Assembly: GCA_026168455.1 (NCBI GenBank) | Contig: CM047429.1 | Location: 50,847,027 to 50,911,026 of the forward strand | Length of the DNA stretch: 64,000 bases | Source: Theocolax elegans | Lineage: Eukaryota; Arthropoda; Insecta; Hymenoptera; Cerocephalidae | Reading direction: 5' to 3' | Shown here: one piece after another, positions 33,401 to 46,353 of the stretch | Layout of the letters: every line of letters starts with the position of its first letter | How positions within the stretch are numbered: the first letter of the stretch is position 1 | Made by a program: the position numbers and the translations under genes | Notes under the pieces: generated by a model | Databases searched by the model: none | Told to the model about the DNA's origin: nothing | The model's input: the letters and a program-made list of their open reading frames with translations, nothing else

Positions 33401-36400
33401 AAAGCAAATAAATCTCTACTCTCAAACTTCGACAATAAAATCGAAGAAAATAAATAGTTTTCTTACGAAAAAAAGAATCGTTTAATTGCAGGATTTTCCA
33501 GTTGCATAATTTAAAAGTTTTTATCTTCGGGATAAAAAAGTCGCTTATAGAATAATTAAAAGTATTTTTGATAGATTCTCATGTTGTAATAATCAGCAGT
33601 TTCAAATATGAGCATCCTCATGAAACGGTTGGGGTATAGGTGAGGAAGGCAAAGGAGACTAGTGTGTCTTTAAACACTGTTGTGTAAACATTGAATAGTA
33701 CATTAAAGCGCACGCGTCCTTCCCGTCTAATTAATGCAAGTAGCTCATAGCAAATTAGCCGTCGGTTATCTCGATTCAGCCTCCCAGTTAGAATGAACCA
33801 TAAACATCCTTAAACCTTTGGTATCTCGATCTCCTCGCTCAGCAATAAAATTTTGCCTTACATTTGCCACTGTAATTTTAAGCGCCGTTACTTTATTTTT
33901 ATTTTAATTTAAAAGATAGAATTAAATTATTTATCTTATGTTTGTTTTTTAATGTCAGTAATAAAACATAAGCAAAAGAAACTTATTAGTGGTTAGAGTA
34001 TATATTCGACGTTGGTATAGCAATATAATATTCTTGTAATTATCAAAGTAATATGCACTAGAGAGATTTTGATTAAAAATTTTAAATATACTATATGTAT
34101 ATTTAAAAACATTAATTAAAAAATATAATAATTAATTTAAGTAAATTTATTCGTTAATTCAATTACACTTACAAATTGTACTAACTTCATCAATACTCAA
34201 TTGCTTTTTTTAAGTATTTATAACAATACATGATATAATACGTTAGAATTTATAGTTACTAAAAAAATGTTAAATTAATTTTAACGTAATATAGTTTTAT
34301 GTATTGTTATTATTTATAAGAAATTGTGTCAGAGACAGAGTAGACTGTCTCTAAAAATTTCCTAAATTTATGGTTTTTGTTAATAATAATTTCGTATTTT
34401 CATAACGAATGCATGAAAAATGTTATAAAATATGAACAAAGATAAAAAGATTTTTTATTTATGATCGTAGAATGATTTTTAGTATTAAATTTAGTAATTG
34501 AGACATACCTAGTCGTTAAGTTAAAACGTATTTTCGAGCTTTAAATGGATTTCGAAATGTTATAATCGAAGCTTGGATAATGATATTGTCACTGCTCAAA
34601 TAATTATTCCGTCAGATTATTCCTCTCGTACCGATGCTTACTTGCTCATTCCCGTCAAGCGGTGCATATTTAATCAGACTACACGTGCCTTTCGATTAAT
34701 TAAAAGCGTAGGTACTGTGACAAAGAAACGGGGATTAGCAAAGAGAGAGCGAGAGGGCGAAAGAGGGACCGAGAGGTAACGAGAGATAGAGAGAGAGAGA
34801 GAGGGGGGGGAGAGAGACAAGGGTGTAATTAAAGAAGGTGATGAACCAAACGGGTAAAGTACGATAGTGTTGAAAGACGATCGAAGAGCGAATTAGTAGG
34901 TCAAGGTAAATAAATTAGGGGAACGGTTGTATAAGAATATAGTGTATCAGAACTCGATGATCCATAAAACTCTTTTCTTCCTCTTTCGTTTCCGTTTGTA
35001 AAACTGACGACTCTTTATATACGATCTTCTTTTGAATTCCAATAAGCAGTCGATGATAACAATTTTCTCGGCCGCAGTCACCGCTGGAACTTGTGCCGAG
35101 AAAAAAGCGGACGAGCTGTGAGCAAACACGATTAGCATGCGCTTCACGCGCACCTCCAACTACGATTTATATGCGCGACAAGCGCTAAGTAGCCCTGTGT
35201 ACTCGCGAGTAGCTCGTTGGTTTTAAAAAAAGGAAGGGAAAGAAGAAGAGAGCTTGAGCGGTCACTTTTCCCGAATCGTTAATTTTATGGGCTGATCTCG
35301 TCTGCATAACCACTCTAGTGCATGCTCTTCCGGAACTGCTTTCCTTCTCTATAAGCGGATCTATCGATGAGTTCAAAAACTACAGGCTCGTTACTCGTGC
35401 AAACTATGCAACTTTTTCAATTTCTAAGCTAATCATCGACGTCACAAGCGTTTTCTCTAAACTCGATTGAATAGTTTTTATTTCACAGTACTCTTTATCT
35501 TCGCTCTAATATCCGTTTAGAAATATACAGAATTTAAATGACTTAAATCGTTTAATTCACTTAACACATATATAGATACAGATAAAGATACGGAAATTGA
35601 AAGATTACAAAAATTTAATGCTACAAATTTATTTGATCTTTTACATCAAAATTTGATTAACTGCTTGTTTTTTCCTATAACTTTATTGCAAACCAACATT
35701 TTTAAGCTTTTTTTGAAATGAAATGCTATATGGTTTTCGGTTTGAGTGCATATATCTCTATTTGTTTCCAAGTTATAATCAATTAAAAAATAATTATTTT
35801 TCAGAATTTCTTTAGTGGAGTATTTTAATAAATTTGAACATTAAGGTATCAAATCTGGATACCTTCATTTTTTTATATCAAAAAACAGAAATTAAAGTTT
35901 GATTAAGATCCGTCGTCCGAAGGTCTTGACACTCTTCTATAGTTAGTCTATCTTTCAAGTTTTGTGGTCATAAAAGTTTTCTTTTATTCGACCATGCATA
36001 AAATTGTACGTCTTTCATAATTCTATATTTTTGACAATTACTATTAATTTTAAATGTATCCATAAAAAATTAATATTATATTTTTTAAATAAAAAAACTG
36101 TTGATAATAATCATACTGTAGTAAATCAAAGACGGGTAAAAATTTAGCGATTTTAATAAAATATTTATTTACAATATACCTATTTGACAAATTATTCAAT
36201 TTTAGATATAAATGAATTTCTTTATTTGATAAAATGGTATTTAATACTATTTCAAATATTTACAAATTTTTTTCTGTGTATGAATATTAAATAGATTTAT
36301 TCGGTGTACTTGTCGAATAAAATCGCGACGGTAAATATTTTGAAAGCAGGAGCTTAAAGCATATTACTGGTATTAAATAACAAATCATAAGTAAACCAAT

Positions 36401-39400
36401 GCTAAATCTTGAAAATAAGGTATCTCTCGGTTAGTTAATTTATACAAGGAATATGCATGTGAGATGTTTGTGAAGAAGGAGACTCGGTGGAAAAGCTTGG
36501 AAATCCCAGAGAATCTCCAAGAAAGGTAAAATATATGTAGAGTGAGCTTGTGGAGAGGGGAGTGGAGGGAAGTGGAGTCGCAAGACGTTTGCAGAGTTGT
36601 ACTCATAGGTTGGCCTTATTGGTATGATTTCGTCGAATTTATCGCTTGGGACAAGTTTGATTACCAAAGCTATGGGCGACTTTATGTAGCGCACAGGCCG
36701 CTGCAGCACCATTATCTCTCGACCTCGCGCATCTTCCTTCTGTTCCGCCCCAATTCGCCATGATCGCTTCACTCGGCTTTACTGCATTTCCCATTCTTCT
36801 CTTCCGCCCCGAGTCCGTTACCCTTTCCTCTTCCGCCCTTCTCGATGTTGCTTGCAAAATAATAAAACAAGTTGCCCGAGAGCTTTTACGACTCGAATGG
36901 GTGCGCCATCGGGAGAAGGGAAGGGGCCAACATTAGAGACGGCTGTACACGCGGGCTTAGAGACACCCACCAGGATTACTCTCATTTTGAGAAAAGACAA
37001 AGTTTCGGATGCTCCTAAGTTTATTCAGAGATATTTTGTCAATGCATTTGTCAAACTATACTTGCGACCGACGAACTTTAGCTTAGCCAACACCCAAAAC
37101 TGACATTCAAACCAAGAGATTTCAGTAAAATTATGTCCGACTCCCTCGAGCTTATGAATTAATAATGTCGTTTTAATGAATTTTTAATGAGTTAAACACG
37201 GGCTATTCCCGATTTAATAAGATACTTGAAGAAGTTAAGAGATGATACGAATGGTTCATTCATCGGCTATCTCGGATCGTGACTGCGGAACCGTCACCCT
37301 ATATATAGCTATTCCGTTTGTAATAGTTTGTATCTGTTCCCGCGTGACTTTTCTTGGTTATACTTATTTTCAACTTGTAAATTATGTTATCGGAAATACT
37401 GCACGAGTTTCAGTCAAACGCTTTATATGTCATTTTATTTTCTATAAAATATATCCTCTTACTAAAATATCGAATACTCGGATACGAAATCATTCTGATT
37501 TTCTCTAATACTATTTTTATCAGAAATTTCACCCTCGAAATGTTATCGTTTAGTACACGAAGAATAATGTTCTAGAAAATATTACTATCTTACTGAGTAA
37601 TCGAGAGACAGACTCGACAAATCATAAAAATGACTATGTTGTATGTATAAAGTTTATTACAAGTTTTCGGATAATTTACCTAATATATTGTTATTATTAA
37701 TAAATATGTATAGTATAATATTTTCCTATAAAACTTAGTAATTTTTATAATTAGTCAAGTGTGTCTTTCTTTCTTTCTCCGGGTAAGTTCCTTGATCAAG
37801 ACTACATATTATATATATAAAATATTTCTAAATATTATTTTCATATAGTTTTGTAATTACCTAACTTGATTACTACTTGAAACTATTAAAATGAACATTA
37901 ACTAAAGTACACATTTCATAGTTAAAGTATGTGGGAGAAAATACGTGAAGCATTAAATAAGTATATTAAATTGGTAAGTTCATAATAATTAATTCTATAA
38001 ATTTAATATGATGTAATAAGTATTTCAGCTGGGATCAAATTACAATTTTTCTCAGACATGCAACCCAAACCCATAAGAAACTTTAGTTCAACAGATAAGT
38101 TTACTACTTTATAACTTTTAATCAAAAATAATTTTAATCACTAGAAAACAAATTTGGACATCGATTCAATTTTGTCTCCGTATTAACTAAAATTAGGTAA
38201 TTATCAATATTATAAATATGCAAAATAAAAAAAATCGCATTTCTATAGCGAAACAGTAAAGAGACTTATTAATAAAATCTCATACATTAACTTGTTGTAT
38301 TGTGCAAAGTAAAAATTCTACAAGATTCTTCGTGTAATTCTTATTTATTTATTTTTCCTTACAAATCAAAACAGTATTTATACTTGGTTGCTCTAACTTC
38401 TAAGTTATTGTTTTAAAATAAGTTCTTTGTTACTGTTTCTCGTAATCGAAGATAAACGTACCGCGAGAAAAAAATATATATTTATGACAAATGATATTTC
38501 TTAAGAATGAACAGTGATGAGTCATACCAATAATATAACAATTAAAAGATAATATTAACAAAGAATTATTTTAACATAAGTTATTAATAACGAATGAACC
38601 AATTATTTAGGAATAGTATTCCTTTCTCTCAGCGTATCCGTATAACTCCTATAAAACAGTAAAAATAAAACTTTGGTTCGTTTTGATCGAGAAATTTCGT
38701 TTATTTTTTTAAGCAACTCTAAAATACATATATCAGAAAGTTTACGGTGTGCTACATACAGAATATATTTGAAATGATATTTCCGGTGAGTTTGGAGAGA
38801 GTATTGGGAATATAAATTAACGGTACGCCCTCTAGCGAGAAACTTCATCCCCAATATGCCTTATACACACACGCGCGCACTGCACACACGCACATATAGA
38901 TGTATATATATACATGCGGATAGAATATAAGTTAACAGTATTATAATGTCGGTGATCTTGATTTTAGAGTGATGAAAGCATCAGTTGCAAGAGCACAGTC
39001 GCTAATGTACGACTGTAGCTTTCCCCGATTTAGCGACTAACGAGCTGGAAAAGAATATTTCTTTTCTCTTAAGTATAATCCATTGCGATTATTTTGTTAA
39101 TTAACTATAAAGTTTTTATACATTTGCTTTCAGCTCTCGCTACGAGAGCGATAAATTTGCCGACGACGCCTGCGCCAGGGATGATCGATAAATTGCTGTA
39201 GGTGACTTCCACGGTAGTAGTTCATCGGCTTCGAGTTATTTCTCTTTCCTTCTCTATCTCGTTAATGAGCCTGTTTAAACTATTGACCGAGTTAAACGAA
39301 ACATAAACTGTAGCATGTCATTTTTACTGATAGACGCGAAATTACCTTCTTTTGATATCTTGTATATATATACATATATATTTAGCTACAAAAAATAGAA

Positions 39401-41240
39401 AAAAATCCCCTGGTATATAAATGCGTTGATGGTTACATTGCGTTCGAACGGGTTCGCATGAGTAAATCAGCCCACGTGACATTTGTTTTAGGACCATTCC
39501 CAATTTAGCTGGACAACTACCATTTCGACGTGCGGAAAATATAGATGTGATTGCAAATGCCCCCATTTTGAAATTGCAAATCATTAGATTCAAATAATAG
39601 TTTAACCTGCAAGTTTAATATCGATTCAACGTTATTTTCTTAATCTATTATATGCTTTCTAGTATTTGTAATAACAAACATTTTATTTTGTATAATTATT
39701 TACTTAGCCTAGAAAATCATAGAATTGTTGAGAATTGCTTTGATTCGATTGTAAGGGTTAACACAACGCGTACGTCAATTAAAAAGTATATATATAATTC
39801 GGTAAAGTAACGTATATACCTATAAATTAGCCGCATCGGACGGACGACGAAATTTTTTAAACGATTGCGACTATTTATTTAAATTCTATTCGCGTCTGCC
39901 AATGCATTGTTAATTTTTGCAGCAATATATTAGTCAGCAGTAGTTGGGTTGTTGGGATATTTATATATTACATTTTCAATAAATAATTTCGTAAATGTAA
40001 ATCAATGTAAATAATTTTTTCTATTCATGTATCGAGCGTTGAAATTATAAGATGTATACATGTAAGAAAAAATATAAGATAACACAATACAAGTTAAATA
40101 TTGAATTGATTCACAAGAATGCACTGTCGGTCGTTATAAAAATTTAGATAAACTAAAAAAAAGGGGGGGGGAAGAAAACTATCTGAAGGATCGGCATCCT
40201 CGGTTCTTTTATATCGATCGCGTGCGTAAAGTCCATAGTTACGGTGAAGAAAAATTACACAGGCGTAGAGCCAGTGTGATAAATAATTTCGATAAGCTGC
40301 AACGTGCTTCGTCATAGATAAAATTAAAATGAATCAGTTTCAGCAAGGCTGCGCGAGAGATGTTTGTTGGTGAAGAGTAGCACTCGCGCGATAACCCGCA
40401 GCCGTGTGGAAACACCGCTTTTTTACGAGGTTTTTTTATTCCCCGGGATATCAACTAAAAAAATGACGACAGCGTGCATACAAACACGCAAGCGCATATT
40501 GGAAAATTTATCAGCGCGTCGATCGCAAATCGTCCGAGAGTATAGTGGAACAATGAGGGAATGCTCATCACGGCCTTTTCCCGACGTATTCGCGTTTACT
40601 CTAATAGAAACGTGCACAAGTTAAATTTGACCAACGAAATTATTTTGTACTACATTATTGACCCCCCCCCCCTCTCCTTCACTCTTTCTCTCTCTCTGTC
40701 GCTCCTTGTCTACACTCATACACGCACGTACGCACGGTAGTCATACTACCCAATGAAATTAAAAAATTAAAAAGTTTTTCGATATTCGTTATAAAATAAT
40801 AAAAAATTTTAACGTTTTAATAGACATCGATATACCTCAATTAATTAACGAAATGTATCATTTTAACCGTGTTTCAACTAACTGTACGATGTTGTTATAT
40901 AATGTATTTTTATATTATTGTTTTAATTGGTGTACTTTTTCATTTTAATTATCCATATTGTAAAATAATAAATATGTAGTTGAAAAACATTTTTTTTTAA
41001 TTCTGATTGGATTCTTTCTATTTGATTGCATATATCCAATCAATAATTCATCTTAACCTTACAAATACTTTCTGTAAACTATTGAACTGAACTATTTCTT
41101 TTTCAAAAATGTGAATAAATAATATCGGGAGATTAACACTAAATGATTAATATTATTGAGTTGAAAATAAAATAATAAAAATAATTTAAATTATTTCTTA
41201 TTTTTTGTTATGTTATGCACATATAGAAAAGACAAAGGAT
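30460..41240. other. Long AT-rich intergenic or intronic region, no gene supported
   Basis: A (TA)n run lies at 31349-31375, a GA-rich tract at about 34740-34815, C-runs and CT repeats at about 40660-40700. Less AT-rich patches at 31930-32240, 34980-35380, 36480-37000 and 40190-40630 contain ORFs of 60-110 codons without domains. The one at 31950-32174 (minus, starting MLGKSRKSLSYRKRE) contains two donor-like sites (GGTGAGTTC near 32068-32076; AAAAGGTGAGCG near 32010-32021) and could be a 5' exon, but I cannot support it. Confidence 0.4.
35640..35810. repeat. Possible diverged fragment related to foldback element 2
   Basis: A stretch with TTGAGTGCATATATCTCTAT, then TTGTTTCCAAGTTATAATCAATTA resembles the element-2 arm at about 6030-6078 (TTGAATGTCTGTCTTTACTTGTTTTCG then AGTTATAAGCAATCAA). 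The similarity is partial and AT-rich, so it could be chance. Confidence 0.3.
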
Positions 41241-41411
41241 CTTGTTCGTTATGCCCCCCCCCTCAATTCAAAAAATTATGTTTTTATAATATTCAATAAT
41301 CCAATAACCCCTTCTGTAGTACGAAAAAAAAACCCAAAAGGTTTTTTGGATAATTTTATAATGTTAATTATTCATTAATATATCATAACACAAAAGTGGG
41401 GTTTGCGAATC

Positions 41412-41462
<51 letters not shown>

Positions 41463-41491
41463 TTGGGGGGGGGGGGGTTATACCGAACAAG
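41241..41491. mobile_element. Small MITE with C/G-run terminal inverted repeats
   Basis: The left end is CTTGTTCGTTATGCCCCCCC and the right end is GGGGGGTTATACCGAACAAG, an imperfect inverted repeat of about 20 bases ending in long C/G runs. The interior (about 210 bases) contains a CT run joined to a TA run (41411-41462) and no ORF. It lies 1.05 kb upstream of maltase 1. No clear target duplication was found. Confidence 0.55.
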
Positions 41492-42198
41492 AACCAAAGA
41501 TATAATACTTTGTAGCATCAAACAGTAATTATGCTGATAACTAATTATTTTTCTTAGTCATAAAACTTTCCTAAACGAAAAGATTTCTTAACAGTTTAAT
41601 ATACGTAACATAAACTGTTTTGTGCAAATATATTTAAATCATCATTTATCCAATTTTTAGTAATAAAGAAAACTAAACCTAACCCAATGTACCAAGTTTA
41701 ATATTGTTTGTCACATTTGAAGAAAGTGGAATTTTAATGGGAATTTTAATAGGAAAGCTAATGATAACAAATAATTGTATGTTTACATTTAACAACCTAA
41801 TTTCATCATGATATTTTTAAATTTATTACTATCATAACAATATTTTTATTTATGCACTTATATAGTACAGCTGGGGATTCTCGTAATTTATGTGATGCAG
41901 GTGGAAGAGAGTAGATTCAAGTAAACATCATCTATCACTGAAGGTAAGCTCGTGAATTACGTAATGCAGTTGTAAAATGAATGAAATATGTTTTGTATAA
42001 GGAGTAGCAAAATTAAATTTTAAATTGTTCTAATTAATTATTATAAAGGAATATTGAATTTCGTAGAATTCATTAAAAAAAACATTTATAAGAAGAATTG
42101 AACATATGATTTTTATATACCTCGGGAAGCTTACAGTTTATTAACTCAGCAATATTTTTTTAGTTATCTTACTATATTAGCAGAAAAACGATTAAAAG

Positions 42199-42225
42199 AA
42201 ACTGCAAACTGCAAACTGCAAACTT
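42199..42225. repeat. 7-bp tandem repeat (CTGCAAA)
   Basis: About three and a half copies, 320 bases upstream of the maltase 1 start; minor. Confidence 0.7.
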
Positions 42226-42455
42226 TAAAATTGTTTACGTTACTCAATACAAATAAGAATATCTCAGTTAAACTAAAAAGAATGAATGAATTTTCAGTCT
42301 ACTAGAAAGCGAGATTATAATTAAACCGTAAATAAAATTTAAACATAAAATTGTTATCTTGCAGTCGTTTCATCGATTTATTGAAATAACTAGTATTTTT
42401 TATTGATAAGTTCTACATAAGAATGGTAGTGATAACAATGTAAGATAAACGTGAT

Positions 42456-42462
42456 TATATAG
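42456..42462 (+). promoter_or_regulatory. Possible TATA box of maltase 1
   Basis: TATATAG about 90 bases before the start codon; a start site about 30 bases on (near 42486) would put an upstream ATG in the leader. An alternative is a distal noncoding exon ending ACTGAAG|GTAAGC near 41942. Neither is proven. Confidence 0.3.
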
Positions 42463-42495
42463 ATTGCATTTTTGTGTGATTTGATTAATATAAAA

Positions 42496-42588
42496 ATGGA
42501 CGCAGCAGATGGTTGTGAGGCATTCGTGATTAGTCTAAGCAATAATGTGGCTAGTGACCTTATTAAGTTTTGGGCTTTTAACCCTTGA
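42496..42588 (+). promoter_or_regulatory. Upstream ORF overlapping the maltase 1 start, different frame
   Basis: The ATG at 42496 has good context (AAAAATGG) and opens 30 codons, ending TGA at 42586-42588 inside the maltase frame. The maltase ATG at 42545 is kept because it gives a signal peptide. If transcribed, this uORF would repress maltase translation or require leaky scanning. Confidence 0.4.
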
Positions 42589-44260
42589 GGCTCTTGGTTG
42601 CGGCAACGTTATAACTGATGCCCAAGATCTAAATTGGTGGAAAACTAGTGTAATATACCAAATTTATCCGCGTAGTTTTAAAGACAGCAACGGAGATGGA
42701 ATAGGTGACTTGAACGGTATTACTGAGAAGCTTGATCACATTCGTGATGCTGGGGCTGACGCATTGTGGCTCTCTCCAATTTATGCCAGTCCGCAAAAGG
42801 ACTTTGGGTATGACATATCGAATTTTACCGACATCGCACCAGAATACGGAACACTAGCGGATTTCGACAGACTCGTTGCCAAGGCCAAATCTCTTAAACT
42901 GAAGGTATTACTCGATTTTGTACCAAATCACAGTTCGGATGCACATGAGTGGTTTCAGAAGAGTATCAATCGTGTGAAACCGTACGATGACTATTACATT
43001 TGGAGAGATGGAAAAAAAAGTGAAAATGGTACTGTACCACCGAATAACTGGTTGTCGGTATTTGGCGGATCTGCTTGGAAATGGAATGAAAAACGGAAGC
43101 AATACTATTACCATGCCTTTGATGCAGGTCAACCTGACTTAAATTACCGTAACCCGGCATTAGATGAAGCGATGAAACAAGTAATATTATTCTGGGTGAA
43201 AAGAGGAGTAGATGGATTTCGAGTAGATGCGATTAATCACATGTTCGAGGACGAACAATTGCGAGATGACCCAAGATCTACTAATAACGTGCCGTCGGAT
43301 GATTATGAATATCTGAATCATCTATACACACGAGATTTAAACGAAACTTACGGAGTTGTACAATCCTGGCAAAAAATTCTTGATAACTATGTCAAAGTTC
43401 ACAAGACAGATGGAAAATTACTACTTTTAGAGGCATATACAGATATTCCTAAATCAATGAAATTTTACGAGGTTGGAACAAATCCATTCAATTTTATGTT
43501 CATTGCCAGTCTAAACAATGATTCAACGGCATTAGACTTCAAAAAAACGATCGATGGGTGGCTCAACGCAGTACCCTACGGAAAAGTATCCAACTGGGTA
43601 GTAGGAAACCATGACAATCACCGAGTAGCCTCTAGGTACGGATATGAAAATAATCGAGCGGATCAAATAACTTTGCTGGCGTCTGTCCTACCCGGTATAG
43701 CGGTGGTTTACAACGGTGATGAAATAGGTATGGTTGACAGACCATTTACATATGAAGAAACAGTAGATCCTGCTGGATGTAACGCTGGGCCTCAACGATA
43801 TCACCTAAAATCAAGGGATCCAGAAAGAACACCTTACCAATGGGATGATTCAACGAGTGCAGGTTTTTCAAATACCACAAAAACTTGGTTGCCAGTTCAT
43901 TCGAACTACAAGGTCGTAAATTTAGCAGCCCAGAAAAAAGCACAAATATCGCACTACAAGGTATTTCAAGCGATTTCGAAATTGAAGAAGGAACCTATAC
44001 TTAAGCATGGAAAAACGGAATTGCTTCTTGCTACAGATAAAGTATTAGCCGTAATTAGAAGACTATCAGGGCAAACTCCCGTCGTTTTATTAATTAATTT
44101 CGACGATAAACCAGTCACAATCGATGCAAAAGCGTGGTTGAATATTCCTGAAAATCTGAAAATTTACACAGCAAGCGTTAAGTCTGGACTGACAGCCGGA
44201 AGTTCAATCGATATCAACAAATTAACTGTTCCTGGAGCAGCCACACTCGTTTTACATTAA
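42545..44260 (+). CDS. Maltase 1: secreted GH13 alpha-glucosidase, 571 aa, uninterrupted CDS
   Basis: It hydrolyses terminal alpha-1,4 glucose from maltose, sucrose and related sugars, as expected for insect GH13 maltases. Residues 1-18 form a signal peptide (MWLVTLLSFGLLTLEALG); the mature part opens WWKTSVIYQIYPRSFKD. GH13 motifs: DFVPNHSS (124-131), QPDLN (196-200), GVDGFRVDAI with nucleophile Asp228, LLLEAYTD with acid/base Glu296, and VVGNHDN with Asp357. The length is typical of insect maltases. Several N-glycosylation sequons occur (NFT, NGT, NDS). No membrane or GPI tail. The CDS has no intron. It is followed 4.1 kb downstream by a paralogue on the same strand. Third codon positions are AT-rich compared with that paralogue. 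Confidence 0.95.
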   Translation: MWLVTLLSFGLLTLEALGCGNVITDAQDLNWWKTSVIYQIYPRSFKDSNGDGIGDLNGITEKLDHIRDAGADALWLSPIYASPQKDFGYDISNFTDIAPEYGTLADFDRLVAKAKSLKLKVLLDFVPNHSSDAHEWFQKSINRVKPYDDYYIWRDGKKSENGTVPPNNWLSVFGGSAWKWNEKRKQYYYHAFDAGQPDLNYRNPALDEAMKQVILFWVKRGVDGFRVDAINHMFEDEQLRDDPRSTNNVPSDDYEYLNHLYTRDLNETYGVVQSWQKILDNYVKVHKTDGKLLLLEAYTDIPKSMKFYEVGTNPFNFMFIASLNNDSTALDFKKTIDGWLNAVPYGKVSNWVVGNHDNHRVASRYGYENNRADQITLLASVLPGIAVVYNGDEIGMVDRPFTYEETVDPAGCNAGPQRYHLKSRDPERTPYQWDDSTSAGFSNTTKTWLPVHSNYKVVNLAAQKKAQISHYKVFQAISKLKKEPILKHGKTELLLATDKVLAVIRRLSGQTPVVLLINFDDKPVTIDAKAWLNIPENLKIYTASVKSGLTAGSSIDINKLTVPGAATLVLH

Positions 44261-44319
44261 CCAATTCATAAATATAGTTATATCTATTTATTATTTTATA
44301 TCAATTTAATTATAAATTG

Positions 44320-44325
44320 AATAAA
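44320..44325 (+). terminator. AATAAA poly(A) signal of maltase 1
   Basis: First canonical signal, 60 bases after the stop codon. Confidence 0.6.
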
Positions 44326-44584
44326 TCTATGCTTAATAACTTAAATTATTATCTATTCGTATACTTTGAATTCAATTTCAAATACCCATCCTTTCTCTCA
44401 ATTAAATGTAGATTAGTAGTATATAAATCTATTTACGAATAATGTGTGTTAAAGAGGAAACACATATTTATATTCTCAGACTTAATATGTTACAAAATTA
44501 TGACATATCATTCTTATTAAAATAAAATACAATTCTCACTACTTTAACATAAAAAATTGAATTTATATCATGTTGATAAAGCAG

Positions 44585-44722
44585 TATCGGTTATTCGCTA
44601 CAAGTAAAATTATTGTACAATAATTGCTTGTCAAGCTCAAAAGGATTTTCTAGTTTTTAAGATTGACAAGCAATTTTTATACAATATTGTTACTTGAAGG
44701 AATAGCGACAATACCTAATCGA
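44585..44722. repeat. Inverted repeat / hairpin element (about 138 bp)
   Basis: TTGCTTGTCAA at 44624-44634 pairs with TTGACAAGCAA at 44663-44673. The pairing continues outward imperfectly (ACAAGTAA...TTACTTG; TATTCGCTA...AATAGCGA) to about 60 bases per arm. It could be a small MITE or an RNA hairpin in the 3' flank of maltase 1; no ORF. Confidence 0.6.
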
Positions 44723-46353
44723 ATTGTTGACTGACAAAAATATGTAATAATAACATAAATAAATTATGTTTACCCAAATCATCGATAGTATTTCTTCATA
44801 AACATTAATTAAATTTTTAACATTGTCATTTTACTCTGCCTACTTTACAATATGTTTATTTATATATTGTAATTATTAAATTTATTAATTATACTTATTA
44901 TATTTGTAAATATAATTACCCTGAATTTGTTTATTATTGATTATAGAAAATAGCTTCTTTACTAATTGCATTTATTCGATCTATGATACTTAAATTATTT
45001 TTATTATCTTTCCGATATTTGAGTATAGAGATACAGGTTTAGGTAAAACTATTATTAATTCAAAAACAGTAGCCCACTATATTATGTACACTGTCGTCGA
45101 TAAATACATGATCTCGGCAAGGAATTATCGCAAGTTAATTTTAAACAAAGCAAATTTAATATCACGGGCAAATATTCATTTTAAAATTTCCACTTTTTTG
45201 ATTTTTTAAAGAAATAGTTTTTGACATAAGATTTAATATCGATCCGACTATTTTTATATAAATGTAAAATGTAAATATATTTGTTAATAAATTTTAATTA
45301 TATTATAAATAATAAAGATTGTATCATCATTATCATATTTGGAGAACATTTAATTTTTCGAAAGTATAACTCCTCTTTCTTATAGTAATATGAAAATCTC
45401 ATAATTTTACAAAAGAATGGTACTTAATGGAATGGAATAAATCCGATATACTTAAAAAATATGTTAAATTAATTAAACAAATTTTCATTTGCTTCTTTTA
45501 AAATTTATGATAATCTGTAATATTCCTTACTGAGACATTGTAGTTTAATTATTAAATTAAATTTCAACGATTGATTGCAGATTTATTGAAATTATTGTAC
45601 ATAAAACAAACTAAATAGTAAAAAAAAATATAAGGTTATTGTACCAATAGTGGACATCGTAAAATTGATATGATTGCTTAGTCGTTCTCGTAAATTAGGT
45701 ACATGATTTTATAAATTTATATTCTGAAATCAAATATATGAATTAATTAGTCATATTTTCGACGACGTCCTTAAATTAGTGATTAGCTGTTATTGGAGCA
45801 GTTAATCCAACATTGGATTTATGAATCTAATATTTGACCACCTATCGTACTACAAGCAGCTGTTAGTTATATAATTTATAATATATTGTACAGACTTAAG
45901 TAAAGTAATCGATGTTTTATACATGTACTATAAAGGTTTAAAATGTATATATATATTACGTACAAAGCTTAACTTTAATTAAATTAAACTAACAATCAAC
46001 TAAGCCATCTGGTGGGATTGACATTTTCGGACAGGAGTACAGAAATGTTGTTATTGTGACAGACTACTGGTGCACGGAACTCTCTGATATATCATTAATC
46101 CTATTATTAAATCAATATATTTTATTGTTCATAATACGTTTTTTTATCGAACATTAAATAAATATTTTTTATTAATGAAATAAGTTGACGCATATATATG
46201 TTATAACATGCAACATTTCGCGTTAACCTTGACGTATTACATTTTAAGTTAAAGATAAGTTTTTATCAGCATTTATATCTATATAATTTTTATTTTTCCA
46301 AGAATACTTTTAATCAAAATCACCAACTATCGCTACCTGTTTATCTATGTTTG
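44723..46353. other. AT-rich intergenic DNA between the maltases
   Basis: No exon, repeat or signal recognised. Confidence 0.5.
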
